Made by a program: the position numbers and the translations under genes
The notes under the pieces: model-generated
Seen by the model: only the letters and a program-made list of their open reading frames with translations
The model's database searches: none
Told to the model about the DNA's origin: nothing
In this document: positions 57,126-64,000 of the stretch, piece after piece
How positions within the stretch are numbered: the stretch's first letter is position 1
Layout: each line of letters starts with the position of its first letter
Assembly: GCA_027452165.1 (NCBI GenBank)
Contig: DAIDGX010000019.1
Coordinates: 1 to 64,000, forward strand
DNA from: Vulcanimicrobiota bacterium
GTDB taxonomy: Bacteria; Vulcanimicrobiota; Vulcanimicrobiia; Vulcanimicrobiales; Vulcanimicrobiaceae
Direction: 5' to 3'
DNA: 64,000 bases

Positions 57126-58076
57126 TCAGTCGCGTGGCTCGTCGAGCCGCTCGCCGCTTGCAATGCCGGTGACGAGCGGGCGCCGGATCGGCCAACGCGG
57201 CACCGCTCGCACCTGCTCGAAGCGCACCGCCGCGTGCTGGTAGATCGCTCCCGGTGCGCGCACCGGCGCGTCGGCATCTTCTTCCGCGATGTATTGGGCG
57301 CCATCGATCTGCGCGAAATGAATCGTCCACGCAACGCTCGTCCCGGGGCCATCGACGAAGTTCAGCGCTTCATGAAGTTTCCAGGTTGCAAACGAATGTT
57401 CGTCGATCCACGCGTCGCGCAAACGAAACCGATGTGGGTCGCGCGTGGGGCGTAACGCCAAGTGGTAGCATGTACGGCCGTCGATCGTTTCGATCCCGAC
57501 GAGGGTGATCGCATAGTCGTGTCGCGAGACGAACTCGCTTGCGATCTCGGGCAGATCGTCGCCCGGGGGATTGGGCGAGGGCGTGGCGGTACGTGGATTC
57601 GGGTCGTGAAAATGCCGCCGCACCCGAGCCACGAGCGCCGCCGGGTTGAAGGGTGTCGGCGTCGGCTCCGGTACGAACGGCGCCATGCCAAACGAGTAGG
57701 CCGGCGCAAGGTGCGGGACGCCGAGAAAATCGACGTGCGGCAGCGGCTTGTTGACGGGAATCCCAAAGAGATCGAGGTTCATTCCCTTCGGTCTCACCGG
57801 ATGCGCGAGCTCGTAATCGCTGACCGGATCGACGCGGACCGCGCCGGTGTGCGCGTCGTACGCACAGCGATAGCGTTCGGTGCGCTCTTTTCCGGCTGTG
57901 GTGACCGCCACGGCCACGTCATATGCCACGAGTTGCGGATAGCGTTGCCCAAGCCAAAAGGAACGCGCGCGCGAAAAGATCGCGTAGGGATCGGGCTGTG
58001 CTCCGGCCGGCCCTGCGAATGCGGCAGCCCCGCCAATCGCGAGCACGCACGCAAAGAATCTGCGCATCACGAGCAT
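57126..58076 (-). CDS. Secreted protein of unknown function
   Basis: The 316-residue protein has a signal peptide ending AGPAGAQ (about residue 27). The rest is soluble with no family I recognise. It has a central Pro-rich stretch (PFVPEPTPTPFNPAALV and TATPSPNPPGDDLPEIA) between two halves; the C-terminal half contains GRTCYHLALRPTRDPHRFRL and AWIDEHSFATWKLHEAL, a strand pattern like outer-membrane lipoprotein carrier folds. It stands alone between tRNA genes. Confidence 0.6.
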   Translation of the reverse strand: MLVMRRFFACVLAIGGAAAFAGPAGAQPDPYAIFSRARSFWLGQRYPQLVAYDVAVAVTTAGKERTERYRCAYDAHTGAVRVDPVSDYELAHPVRPKGMNLDLFGIPVNKPLPHVDFLGVPHLAPAYSFGMAPFVPEPTPTPFNPAALVARVRRHFHDPNPRTATPSPNPPGDDLPEIASEFVSRHDYAITLVGIETIDGRTCYHLALRPTRDPHRFRLRDAWIDEHSFATWKLHEALNFVDGPGTSVAWTIHFAQIDGAQYIAEEDADAPVRAPGAIYQHAAVRFEQVRAVPRWPIRRPLVTGIASGERLDEPRD

Positions 58077-58153
58077 CTACGTAACGGGCAGAGGTTGTGT
58101 TTCCCTCTCGTTACGGTGCCGGGCCGGCGATGCCACACCCGGCGGATGAGCGA

Positions 58154-58181
58154 AGCCCGCGCGCCATGCGGCGCGCGGGCT
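58154..58181 (-). terminator. Strong hairpin downstream of tRNA-Lys
   Basis: AGCCCGCGCGCC pairs with GGCGCGCGGGCT over twelve bases with a four-base loop, beginning nine bases beyond the tRNA-Lys 3' end. The U-run is weak (TTCG), so termination efficiency is uncertain. Confidence 0.6.
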
Positions 58182-58189
58182 TTGAATGT

Positions 58190-58264
<75 letters not shown>

Positions 58265-58315
58265 ATGCTCGCGCGAGATCACTTCTTGCTTGAAGTCGCC
58301 GTGCCTGCCGCGCGC

Positions 58316-58336
58316 GGCCCCGGTAGAATCGGGGCC
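58316..58336 (-). terminator. Hairpin between the two tRNA-Lys (CTT) genes
   Basis: GGCCCCG pairs with CGGGGCC around a seven-base loop, just downstream of tRNA-Lys copy 2 on the minus strand. There is no U-run, so it may be a processing hairpin. Confidence 0.4.
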
Positions 58337-58350
58337 ACGTCCGGCACGAG

Positions 58351-58425
<75 letters not shown>

Positions 58426-58428
58426 ACG

Positions 58429-58501
58429 TGCGCCCTCTGGGACTCGAACCCAGGACCAACGGATTAAAAGTCCGCTGCTCTACCGACTGAGCTAAAGGCG
58501 C
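58429..58501 (-). tRNA. tRNA-Lys (TTT)
   Basis: Acceptor GCGCCTT/AGGGCGC, anticodon loop CTTTTAA (anticodon TTT), T-arm TTCGAGT, discriminator A. CCA is not encoded. Only three bases separate it from tRNA-Lys copy 2. Confidence 0.95.
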
Positions 58502-58577
58502 GTTAGGCTCTTTGGTGCCTGCGGTATTGTAGCCTTGCCGTACCACGCTTGACAAGGTGCGACAAAGCTCGCCTCGT

Positions 58578-61364
58578 TCACGCCGTCGCGCTACGGTTCG
58601 TCCGCCCGAGGATGTTGGGGTACCGCTCCAACATGACGTCCGGCGCGAGGGGCTTCGCAAAGAGAAAGCCCTGCGCCAAGCGACAGCCGGAGTTCCGCAG
58701 CAACTCGCGCTGGCGTTCGGTCTCGACCCCCTCGGCAACCACGCGCACGTCGTAGGCTTCCGCAAGCGTCATCAGCGTGCGCACGATCGGCTCGCTAGCG
58801 AGTTCGCCATCCACACCCGCGACGAAGGAGCGGTCGATCTTGATCGAGTCAACGCTAAACTGCTGCAGATAGCGCAGCGATGAGTACCCGGTTCCAAAAT
58901 CATCGATACAAATCTGGAAACCGCGCTCGCGCACGCGCTCGAGTGTTTGGTTTGCACGCGTTCCCGCGTCCAGCACCACGTTCTCGGTGATCTCGAGGGT
59001 CAGGTCGGCCGGAATGAGGCCGTGATGCTCCACGAGTGCGACCAGCAGCCGTTCGAAATCCGGATCGGAGAGCTCGCTTGCGGAGACGTTGACGTGCATG
59101 CTGAAATCGAGCGTACCACCACGGTTGCGACGCCATGCGGCGAGTTGCTCCGCCGCGGTCTGCAGCACGATGCGGCCGATCTGCGATGCAAGCCCGGCTT
59201 GCTCGGCGATCGCGATAAACTCGGTGGGACTCAAAATACCGAGGGTCGGATGATCCCACCGTAAGAGCGCTTCGCAACCGGTGGGAATGCCGTCGTGCAT
59301 GCCCACGATCGGTTGGAAGAGCAGGTGGAACTCGCTGCGCTCGATTCCCTTGCGCAGGTCGTTAAGCAGGTGCACGCGCCGCTGCGCGCGCTCGTGCATG
59401 GTCGAGTCGAAGAGCGCGAAGCGCGTTCCGCCGCTCGTCTTGGCGTGTTGCATCGCGATCTCGGCATCGCGCATCACATCCTCGGCGTGCTCGTAACTCG
59501 ACGAACCGATCGCGATGCCGATGCTCGCGCCAAGGTAGGCCGAGCGGTTTCCAAGGGCGATTGGCTTCGAGAGGTTGTTGAGGATGCGTCGCGCGACGGA
59601 CTCTACGTGGAGGATGTCGCCGAGGGATTGCACGAGGATGGCAAATTCGTCGCTACCGAGACGCGCGACCACGTCGCGCGCATCGACCGAGGCCCGCAGC
59701 TTTGCCGCCACCTGCGTTAGCGCCAAATCGCCCGCCGCATGTCCCATCGATTCGTTGACGTCTTTGAAGTGTTCGAGATCGACGAAGAGCACGGCAAAGA
59801 ACGAGTCGAGCAGCGCGTTGGCTTCGTCAAAACGGTTGCGGAGCTGCTCCTCGAAGAGCTGGCGGTTCGGCAATCCGGTTAGCGCATCGTGCGTTTTGTC
59901 GTGCTGCATGCGCCGTTCGTTATGCTTGAGGGCCGTCTTGTCGCGGAACATCGCGATGACGAAGCGCGGCGCCCCGATGTCGTTCACGATCGAGAGCGTA
60001 ACGTCGGCCCAGACTTCGTGGGCGGCTGACAGCCGCACGTGATGCTCGTACTCGTACGTTTCGCGCTTGCCGCTGAGCAGAGCCTCAAAGGCGTCTTCAT
60101 GGCCATCCAATGCTGAGAAGCTTGCGCCGCCGAACATCGAGCGAAACACCTCATTCGCATCAAGCAGGCCGCCGTTTCGATCGAGGATCGCGATGCCAAC
60201 CGCGGCGCCATCGAACACCGCGCGGAATTGTGCCTCGGAGAGACGCAACGCCTGCTCCGCCTCCTGGCGCGCGAGTTCCGCGGCCAGACGATCGGACTCG
60301 TCGCGGGCGCGCTTGAGCGCCGCACGATCGCGACGCATGATGGTCTGCGCGATCGCGATCATGATGCCCACGAGCAGTATCGCACCCAAAAGGAACGCGA
60401 AATACCAAAACCGGTTGCGCAAGTCGTTCGCGTGGCCGCGCGCCACGATGTCGTCGTCGAGGGCCGTGCCCGTAACGTCGAACAACTTGCGCGCGATCGC
60501 TTCCACCGCGGCCGACTTGGCCCGAACGGCGGCGATGGGGACCTGCGGAACCGGCGCCAGAAGCATCTCGTTCGAGAAGAGTCCGACGTATTGCAGCCCC
60601 GTCTTCTTTAGTTGCGTGGCAAGCGTCGGGATCGTCGCCCACGCTCCGACGCGTGATGGGTCGAGCGCGGTGATCATCTGCGCGACGAGTGCCGGACGGT
60701 CAGATGAGAGATCGTAGCCCGTTCGCAACGTGTCGAGCGTGGTCGCGATATCGATCCGCTCGGCAATCGTCAGCCCGCGCTCCTGGGTTGCAAGCTCCGC
60801 AAGCGTGCGCAAGCGTAGCGTGCCCGAAAGCTCGAACGGCGCCTCTTGCATGTAGAGGTCGGCGAGATTTTGCGCGATCGGGCTTGGGTCGTACGTGAGC
60901 CCGGAGTTATCTTCCATCGCGTTGACGACGTTCGACTGCGCGTCGAAAACATGGCGCATCTTCGCGATTGCGTCCCGTGACGGCTGAAAGCGCGCGGCGA
61001 GCGCCCATCGTGCGAGGAACGTATGCCACTTGGCATCGACGTCGAGCAGCGCCCCGTCACCCCGCGCAAGCGCGGCAGTCATGTTCGCGACGGCATGCGA
61101 GACCTCGGCGCGCGAACGAGCCACGTTTTTCGTACCGAGCACGAGTGCGAAGCGGTAGCGGTCGAGCCCGTCCAGCACGCGTTGCGCGTTGCGCATCTCG
61201 CGCACGGCGGCTTGTTCGCGAGCGACCGCGTCGCGGTCCAAACCTGCGGAGCCGGAGAGTTGAGATATCCGCCACAAGACCATGCTTAAGAGCACCGCGG
61301 CGATCAGCGTCACGATGATCCCGAGAGAATCGCGCAACTGTCCGAGGAGCCGATCGCGCTTCAT
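58578..61364 (-). CDS. Membrane PAS-GGDEF-EAL protein with degenerate GGDEF
   Basis: The 928-residue protein has a membrane segment at 13-32, a long periplasmic helical sensor region (35-315), a second segment at 319-340, a PAS domain at about 372-480, and a GGDEF-type domain whose signature reads GSDEF (570-574). The EAL domain has EALLRW (698-703), Asn759, EITE (791-794), DDFGTGYSS (821-829), KIDRSF and EGVE. The changed signature and lack of RxxD suggest weak or no cyclase activity, so the net role is probably cyclic-di-GMP hydrolysis. It is flanked by tRNA clusters, so likely monocistronic. Confidence 0.9.
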   Translation of the reverse strand: MKRDRLLGQLRDSLGIIVTLIAAVLLSMVLWRISQLSGSAGLDRDAVAREQAAVREMRNAQRVLDGLDRYRFALVLGTKNVARSRAEVSHAVANMTAALARGDGALLDVDAKWHTFLARWALAARFQPSRDAIAKMRHVFDAQSNVVNAMEDNSGLTYDPSPIAQNLADLYMQEAPFELSGTLRLRTLAELATQERGLTIAERIDIATTLDTLRTGYDLSSDRPALVAQMITALDPSRVGAWATIPTLATQLKKTGLQYVGLFSNEMLLAPVPQVPIAAVRAKSAAVEAIARKLFDVTGTALDDDIVARGHANDLRNRFWYFAFLLGAILLVGIMIAIAQTIMRRDRAALKRARDESDRLAAELARQEAEQALRLSEAQFRAVFDGAAVGIAILDRNGGLLDANEVFRSMFGGASFSALDGHEDAFEALLSGKRETYEYEHHVRLSAAHEVWADVTLSIVNDIGAPRFVIAMFRDKTALKHNERRMQHDKTHDALTGLPNRQLFEEQLRNRFDEANALLDSFFAVLFVDLEHFKDVNESMGHAAGDLALTQVAAKLRASVDARDVVARLGSDEFAILVQSLGDILHVESVARRILNNLSKPIALGNRSAYLGASIGIAIGSSSYEHAEDVMRDAEIAMQHAKTSGGTRFALFDSTMHERAQRRVHLLNDLRKGIERSEFHLLFQPIVGMHDGIPTGCEALLRWDHPTLGILSPTEFIAIAEQAGLASQIGRIVLQTAAEQLAAWRRNRGGTLDFSMHVNVSASELSDPDFERLLVALVEHHGLIPADLTLEITENVVLDAGTRANQTLERVRERGFQICIDDFGTGYSSLRYLQQFSVDSIKIDRSFVAGVDGELASEPIVRTLMTLAEAYDVRVVAEGVETERQRELLRNSGCRLAQGFLFAKPLAPDVMLERYPNILGRTNRSATA

Positions 61365-61414
61365 CAGGGGATGGGTCTTCTAGCCCAGCGGTTCGACTAC
61401 TGCCGCCCGCTTCG

Positions 61415-61456
61415 AGGAAAATGGGCCGGCCCGGCCACGCGATGCGCGACCGGGCC
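61415..61456 (-). terminator. Intrinsic terminator downstream of tRNA-His
   Basis: GGCCCGG (61428-61434) pairs with CCGGGCC (61450-61456). On the minus strand it is followed by GGCCCATTTTCC, a short U-run a few bases after the stem. It lies a few bases beyond the tRNA-His CCA end. Confidence 0.6.
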
Positions 61457-61461
61457 GATAG

Positions 61462-61539
61462 TGGGGTGACTGACCGGGTTCGAACCGGCGACCTCCTGAG
61501 TCACAGTCAGGCGCTCTAACCAGCTGAGCTACAATCACC
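61462..61539 (-). tRNA. tRNA-His (GTG)
   Basis: Acceptor GTGATTG/CAGTCAC plus an encoded G at position -1 opposite discriminator C, the identity element of tRNA-His. Anticodon loop CTGTGAC (GTG). CCA is encoded at 61462-61464. It is a substrate for queuosine modification (queA at 29595-30689). Confidence 0.93.
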
Positions 61540-61567
61540 ATGGGCCCAAAAACGTCGGGCGTGAATT

Positions 61568-61641
<74 letters not shown>

Positions 61642-61674
61642 GAGCACCACGATAGGATACCACGGCGGTGCAAG

Positions 61675-61751
61675 TGGTCGGGACGACAGGATTCGAACCT
61701 GCGACTTCTTGCTCCCAAAGCAAGCGCTCTACCAAGCTGAGCTACGTCCCG
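61675..61751 (-). tRNA. tRNA-Pro (TGG)
   Basis: Acceptor CGGGACG/CGTCCCG, anticodon loop TTTGGGA (TGG), T-arm TTCGAAT, discriminator A. CCA is encoded at 61675-61677. It is first in the three-tRNA group. Confidence 0.95.
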
Positions 61752-61772
61752 TAAATCCGCCGGAGCGTGGAT

Positions 61773-62630
61773 TTAGAACCCGAGGGCGTGAAATCCCACG
61801 TATCGCGCCAAGTCTATCTGCGGTAGGTCGCTCGCGAAGAGCGACGCGTGCTCTACCCGAAGCCCGTTTGCGACGGCAGTTCGTAAGACGCGCATGTTGC
61901 TACCCGGAACGAGGGCCGTGCACCAGGATGCGGCGTAGGTGCGACGCAGCGTGGCGAGCGCATATCCAAAGAAGGCCGCAAGGTAGGCCGGCGACGTTGC
62001 CGCGAGCGGGCCGACGCGTCCATCGGGCCAAACGTAGGCATAGCCGACGCATTCCGAACGAAGGTAGAACGCCGTGCCACGTGCCGCTGCGGAGAATTGC
62101 GCATGATCGTATGGCTTCGCGCTCCCGCGCGCCTCTCGATCGAGCGCGTCGAGTTGCTCGAAGCCCAGTGCCGCGTCGATCGGAACGCCTGCAAAGCGTT
62201 CGCCGCTCGCCGCCATACGCACCAGATGCTCCTCGCGCGGAATCTCCCCGGCGATGCGTACGAGCGGAACGTGCGCGCCGAAGCCGCGACCCACGAGAAA
62301 CCCGAGCGTGGCTGGGTCATTGGCGGCCACCACGCACGCGCGGCTGAGCTCGTCCGTATCGCGCGTCACCTCGCGCAGCAGCGCACTCCCAAGACCCGCA
62401 TTTCGAAACGATGGCTCCACAAACAGTTCGCAGAGATAGAGTTCGAACTCGAAGGTTCGTGCAAAAGCGATGCCGATCGGCGTCCCGGCGTCGCGCGCGA
62501 TCCACGCGCGTTCCCCGGCCTCTTCGGCGTAGGCGATGTAGAGGCGCCGCCCGATATCGTCATCGTGGCGGCGCGCGGCGAACGCACGCACGTCGTCCTC
62601 GCTCGCTCGCACGATCTCCGGTGCGTTCAT
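61773..62630 (-). CDS. GNAT-family N-acetyltransferase
   Basis: The 285-residue protein has a typical GNAT core at its N-terminal half: ARTFEFELYLCELFVEPSFR and the acetyl-CoA loop NAGLGSALLREV. The second half (DAALGFEQLDALDREARG onward) resembles a second degenerate GNAT-like fold. The acceptor is unknown. The ATG at 62630 overlaps the rdgB stop (ATGA), so the two genes are coupled. Confidence 0.75.
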   Translation of the reverse strand: MNAPEIVRASEDDVRAFAARRHDDDIGRRLYIAYAEEAGERAWIARDAGTPIGIAFARTFEFELYLCELFVEPSFRNAGLGSALLREVTRDTDELSRACVVAANDPATLGFLVGRGFGAHVPLVRIAGEIPREEHLVRMAASGERFAGVPIDAALGFEQLDALDREARGSAKPYDHAQFSAAARGTAFYLRSECVGYAYVWPDGRVGPLAATSPAYLAAFFGYALATLRRTYAASWCTALVPGSNMRVLRTAVANGLRVEHASLFASDLPQIDLARYVGFHALGF

Positions 62631-63220
62631 GAGGCACGCAGCGCAGCGAGCAGCGCATCGGCGGCGCGACGACGGTGGCTGCACCGGTTTTTCGCATCTG
62701 GATCCATCTCGGCAAACGTTCTCTGCGCCGGCGCGTAATAGAAGACCGGATCGTAGCCGAATCCGCCGTCGCCGCACTCGCGCTCGGCGATGCAGCCCTC
62801 GACGAAGCCCTCCGCCACGATCTCTTCGCCGGTGGGCAACATGAGCACGAGCACGCTGATGAAGCGCGCATTGCGTTTAACCGGGGGAACGTCACGTAGT
62901 TCGTCAAGCAGCGCCCGACGACGCTGCGCCCAGGTTGCCTCAATTCCGGCGTAGCGCGCCGAGCGCACACCGGGACGCCCTCCTAGCGCCTCGACCTCCA
63001 AACCCGAATCGTCTGCGAGCACCGCGGCGTTGATGCCGGTTTCGAGCAGTTGCGCGCGAAGCGCACGCGCTTTGAGTCGCGCGTTGCCGAGGTAACTCTC
63101 TTCGTCTTCGACGACGTCGGCGTAACCCTCGAAGGTGGCGAGCGCAAGATGCCGGCCCTCGAACATGACTTCGAGTTCGGCGAGCTTGCCTTGATTTTTG
63201 GTCGCGACGTAGGTGATCAA
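62627..63220 (-). CDS. rdgB: XTP/dITP diphosphatase (RdgB/HAM1)
   Basis: The 197-residue protein has family blocks VATKNQGKLAELEVMFEGR, EESYLGNARLKA, LADDSGLEVEALGGRPGVRS and GGFGYDPVFYYAPAQRTFAE. It hydrolyses non-canonical purine triphosphates and so prevents their incorporation into DNA. It lies 15 bp after lepA. Confidence 0.95.
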   Translation of the reverse strand: MITYVATKNQGKLAELEVMFEGRHLALATFEGYADVVEDEESYLGNARLKARALRAQLLETGINAAVLADDSGLEVEALGGRPGVRSARYAGIEATWAQRRRALLDELRDVPPVKRNARFISVLVLMLPTGEEIVAEGFVEGCIAERECGDGGFGYDPVFYYAPAQRTFAEMDPDAKNRCSHRRRAADALLAALRAS

Positions 63221-63235
63221 CGTGAAACGAACAGG

Positions 63236-64000
63236 CTAGTCTTCGAGTTTGAGGACGGCCATAAACGCCTCTTGTGGCAGCTCGACGCGCCCGACGCGTT
63301 TCATCCGCTCCTTGCCCGCCTTCTGCTTCTCCAACAGCTTGCGCTTACGCGTGATGTCACCGCCGTAACACTTGGCGAGGACGTTCTTGCGTTGGGCGCT
63401 GACCGTCTCGCGGGCAACGATTTTTCCGCCGATCGCGGCTTGAATCGGCACTTCGAACATCTGTCGCGGGATCAGCTCCTTGAGCTTCTCCGCAAGCGCA
63501 CGGCCGCGCGAGGCCGCTTTGTCACGTGCCACGATGAACGAGAGCGCATCGACAGCCTCCCCGTTGAGCAGTATCTCGAGCTTCACGAGATCGCCCTCGC
63601 GATACCCGATCACCTCGTAGTCGAGCGAAGCATATCCCTTCGTGCGCGACTTCAGTTGATCGAAGTAGTCGACGATCACTTCGATCAGCGGCATCTCGAA
63701 CGTAAGGATAACGCGACCGTCGTGCAGATACTCCATGTTCGCAAGCGTGCCACGTCGCGTGATCGTGATATCCATGATCGCGCCGACATAGTCTGGCGGT
63801 GTGATGATCGTCGCCTTCACGAACGGCTCTTCGATCGATTCGATCACGTTGCTCGCCGGCAGCTTTGAGGGGTTGTCGATCATCTCGATCTCGCTGTTGG
63901 TCTTGGTAACGCGAAAGACGACCGATGGGGACGTGGCGATCAAATCGAGGTTGAAATCGCGCTCCAGCCGCTCCTGCACGATCTCCATGTGCAAGAGGCC
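63236..64000 (-). CDS. lepA: Elongation factor 4 (LepA), C-terminal part, cut by window edge
   Basis: The frame stays open to the right edge ([20 protein letters not shown] at the partial start). It covers the EF-G-like domain V region and the LepA-specific C-terminal domain ending [19 protein letters not shown] and [19 protein letters not shown], a hallmark of LepA. The GTPase domain lies outside the window. Confidence 0.95.
   Translation of the reverse strand, partial: GLLHMEIVQERLERDFNLDLIATSPSVVFRVTKTNSEIEMIDNPSKLPASNVIESIEEPFVKATIITPPDYVGAIMDITITRRGTLANMEYLHDGRVILTFEMPLIEVIVDYFDQLKSRTKGYASLDYEVIGYREGDLVKLEILLNGEAVDALSFIVARDKAASRGRALAEKLKELIPRQMFEVPIQAAIGGKIVARETVSAQRKNVLAKCYGGDITRKRKLLEKQKAGKERMKRVGRVELPQEAFMAVLKLED

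Overview
The window is 64 kb of GC-rich bacterial chromosome, packed almost without intergenic space and mostly housekeeping. It looks like a diderm: there is an Mla-type lipid transport set (MlaE, MlaF, MlaD), several lipoproteins and GlmS. It also carries proteins usually associated with Gram-positive or deep-branching lineages: a SpoIID/LytB protein, a SpoIIE-type phosphatase with its own ATPase domain, a PASTA kinase next to a class B penicillin-binding protein, and PyrR. That mixture plus GC-rich, PGRS-like surface proteins would fit an uncultivated terrestrial phylum such as Eremiobacterota (WPS-2). This placement is inference; no homology search was run.

Layout. (1) 1-429 is the odd part: a 1.9-copy, 228-bp tandem repeat. 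Each unit starts with the 3' end of a tRNA (probably tRNA-Gln), followed by a perfect terminator-like hairpin and hairpins with GGA loops. (2) 431-12609 holds a papain-like protease, a DUF1835 protein, a GlcF-type Fe-S protein, an AlkA/OGG-like glycosylase, a PAS-GAF-PP2C-ATPase signalling protein, an ArsB/SLC13-like permease, a GGDEF-EAL protein, a Xer recombinase and a DUF4097-like lipoprotein. (3) 12615-15380 encodes two surface lipoproteins, one glycine-rich and one with a Thr-Pro linker. (4) 15420-24856, minus strand: a GlcD-like flavoprotein, PanE, MlaD-MlaF-MlaE, RNase PH, GlmS, RpoZ and Gmk. (5) 24932-27918, plus strand: an acyl-CoA synthetase and RqcH. (6) 27925-47409, minus strand: an almost unbroken chain running from carA through a MoxR/Bat-like module and pdxH to carB, then an unknown Cys protein, pbpA, pknB, ruvCAB, spoIID, a PilZ protein, queA, a quinone oxidoreductase and superoxide dismutase. 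(7) marC stands alone on the plus strand at 47469-48095. (8) 48099-56747, minus strand: pyrC, pyrB, pyrR, valS, clpX, clpP and tig. (9) 56833-64000 has eight tRNA genes in two clusters, a secreted protein of unknown function, a PAS-GGDEF-EAL protein, a GNAT acetyltransferase, rdgB and the 3' part of lepA.

Most minus-strand genes overlap by 1-32 bases, commonly as ATGA or TGATG, which implies long co-transcribed and translationally coupled units. Convergent pairs meet within a few bases of their stop codons and leave no room for intrinsic terminators. Starts were moved from the longest reading frame where an overlap, a Shine-Dalgarno match or the family's usual N-terminus argued for it; each such choice is stated.
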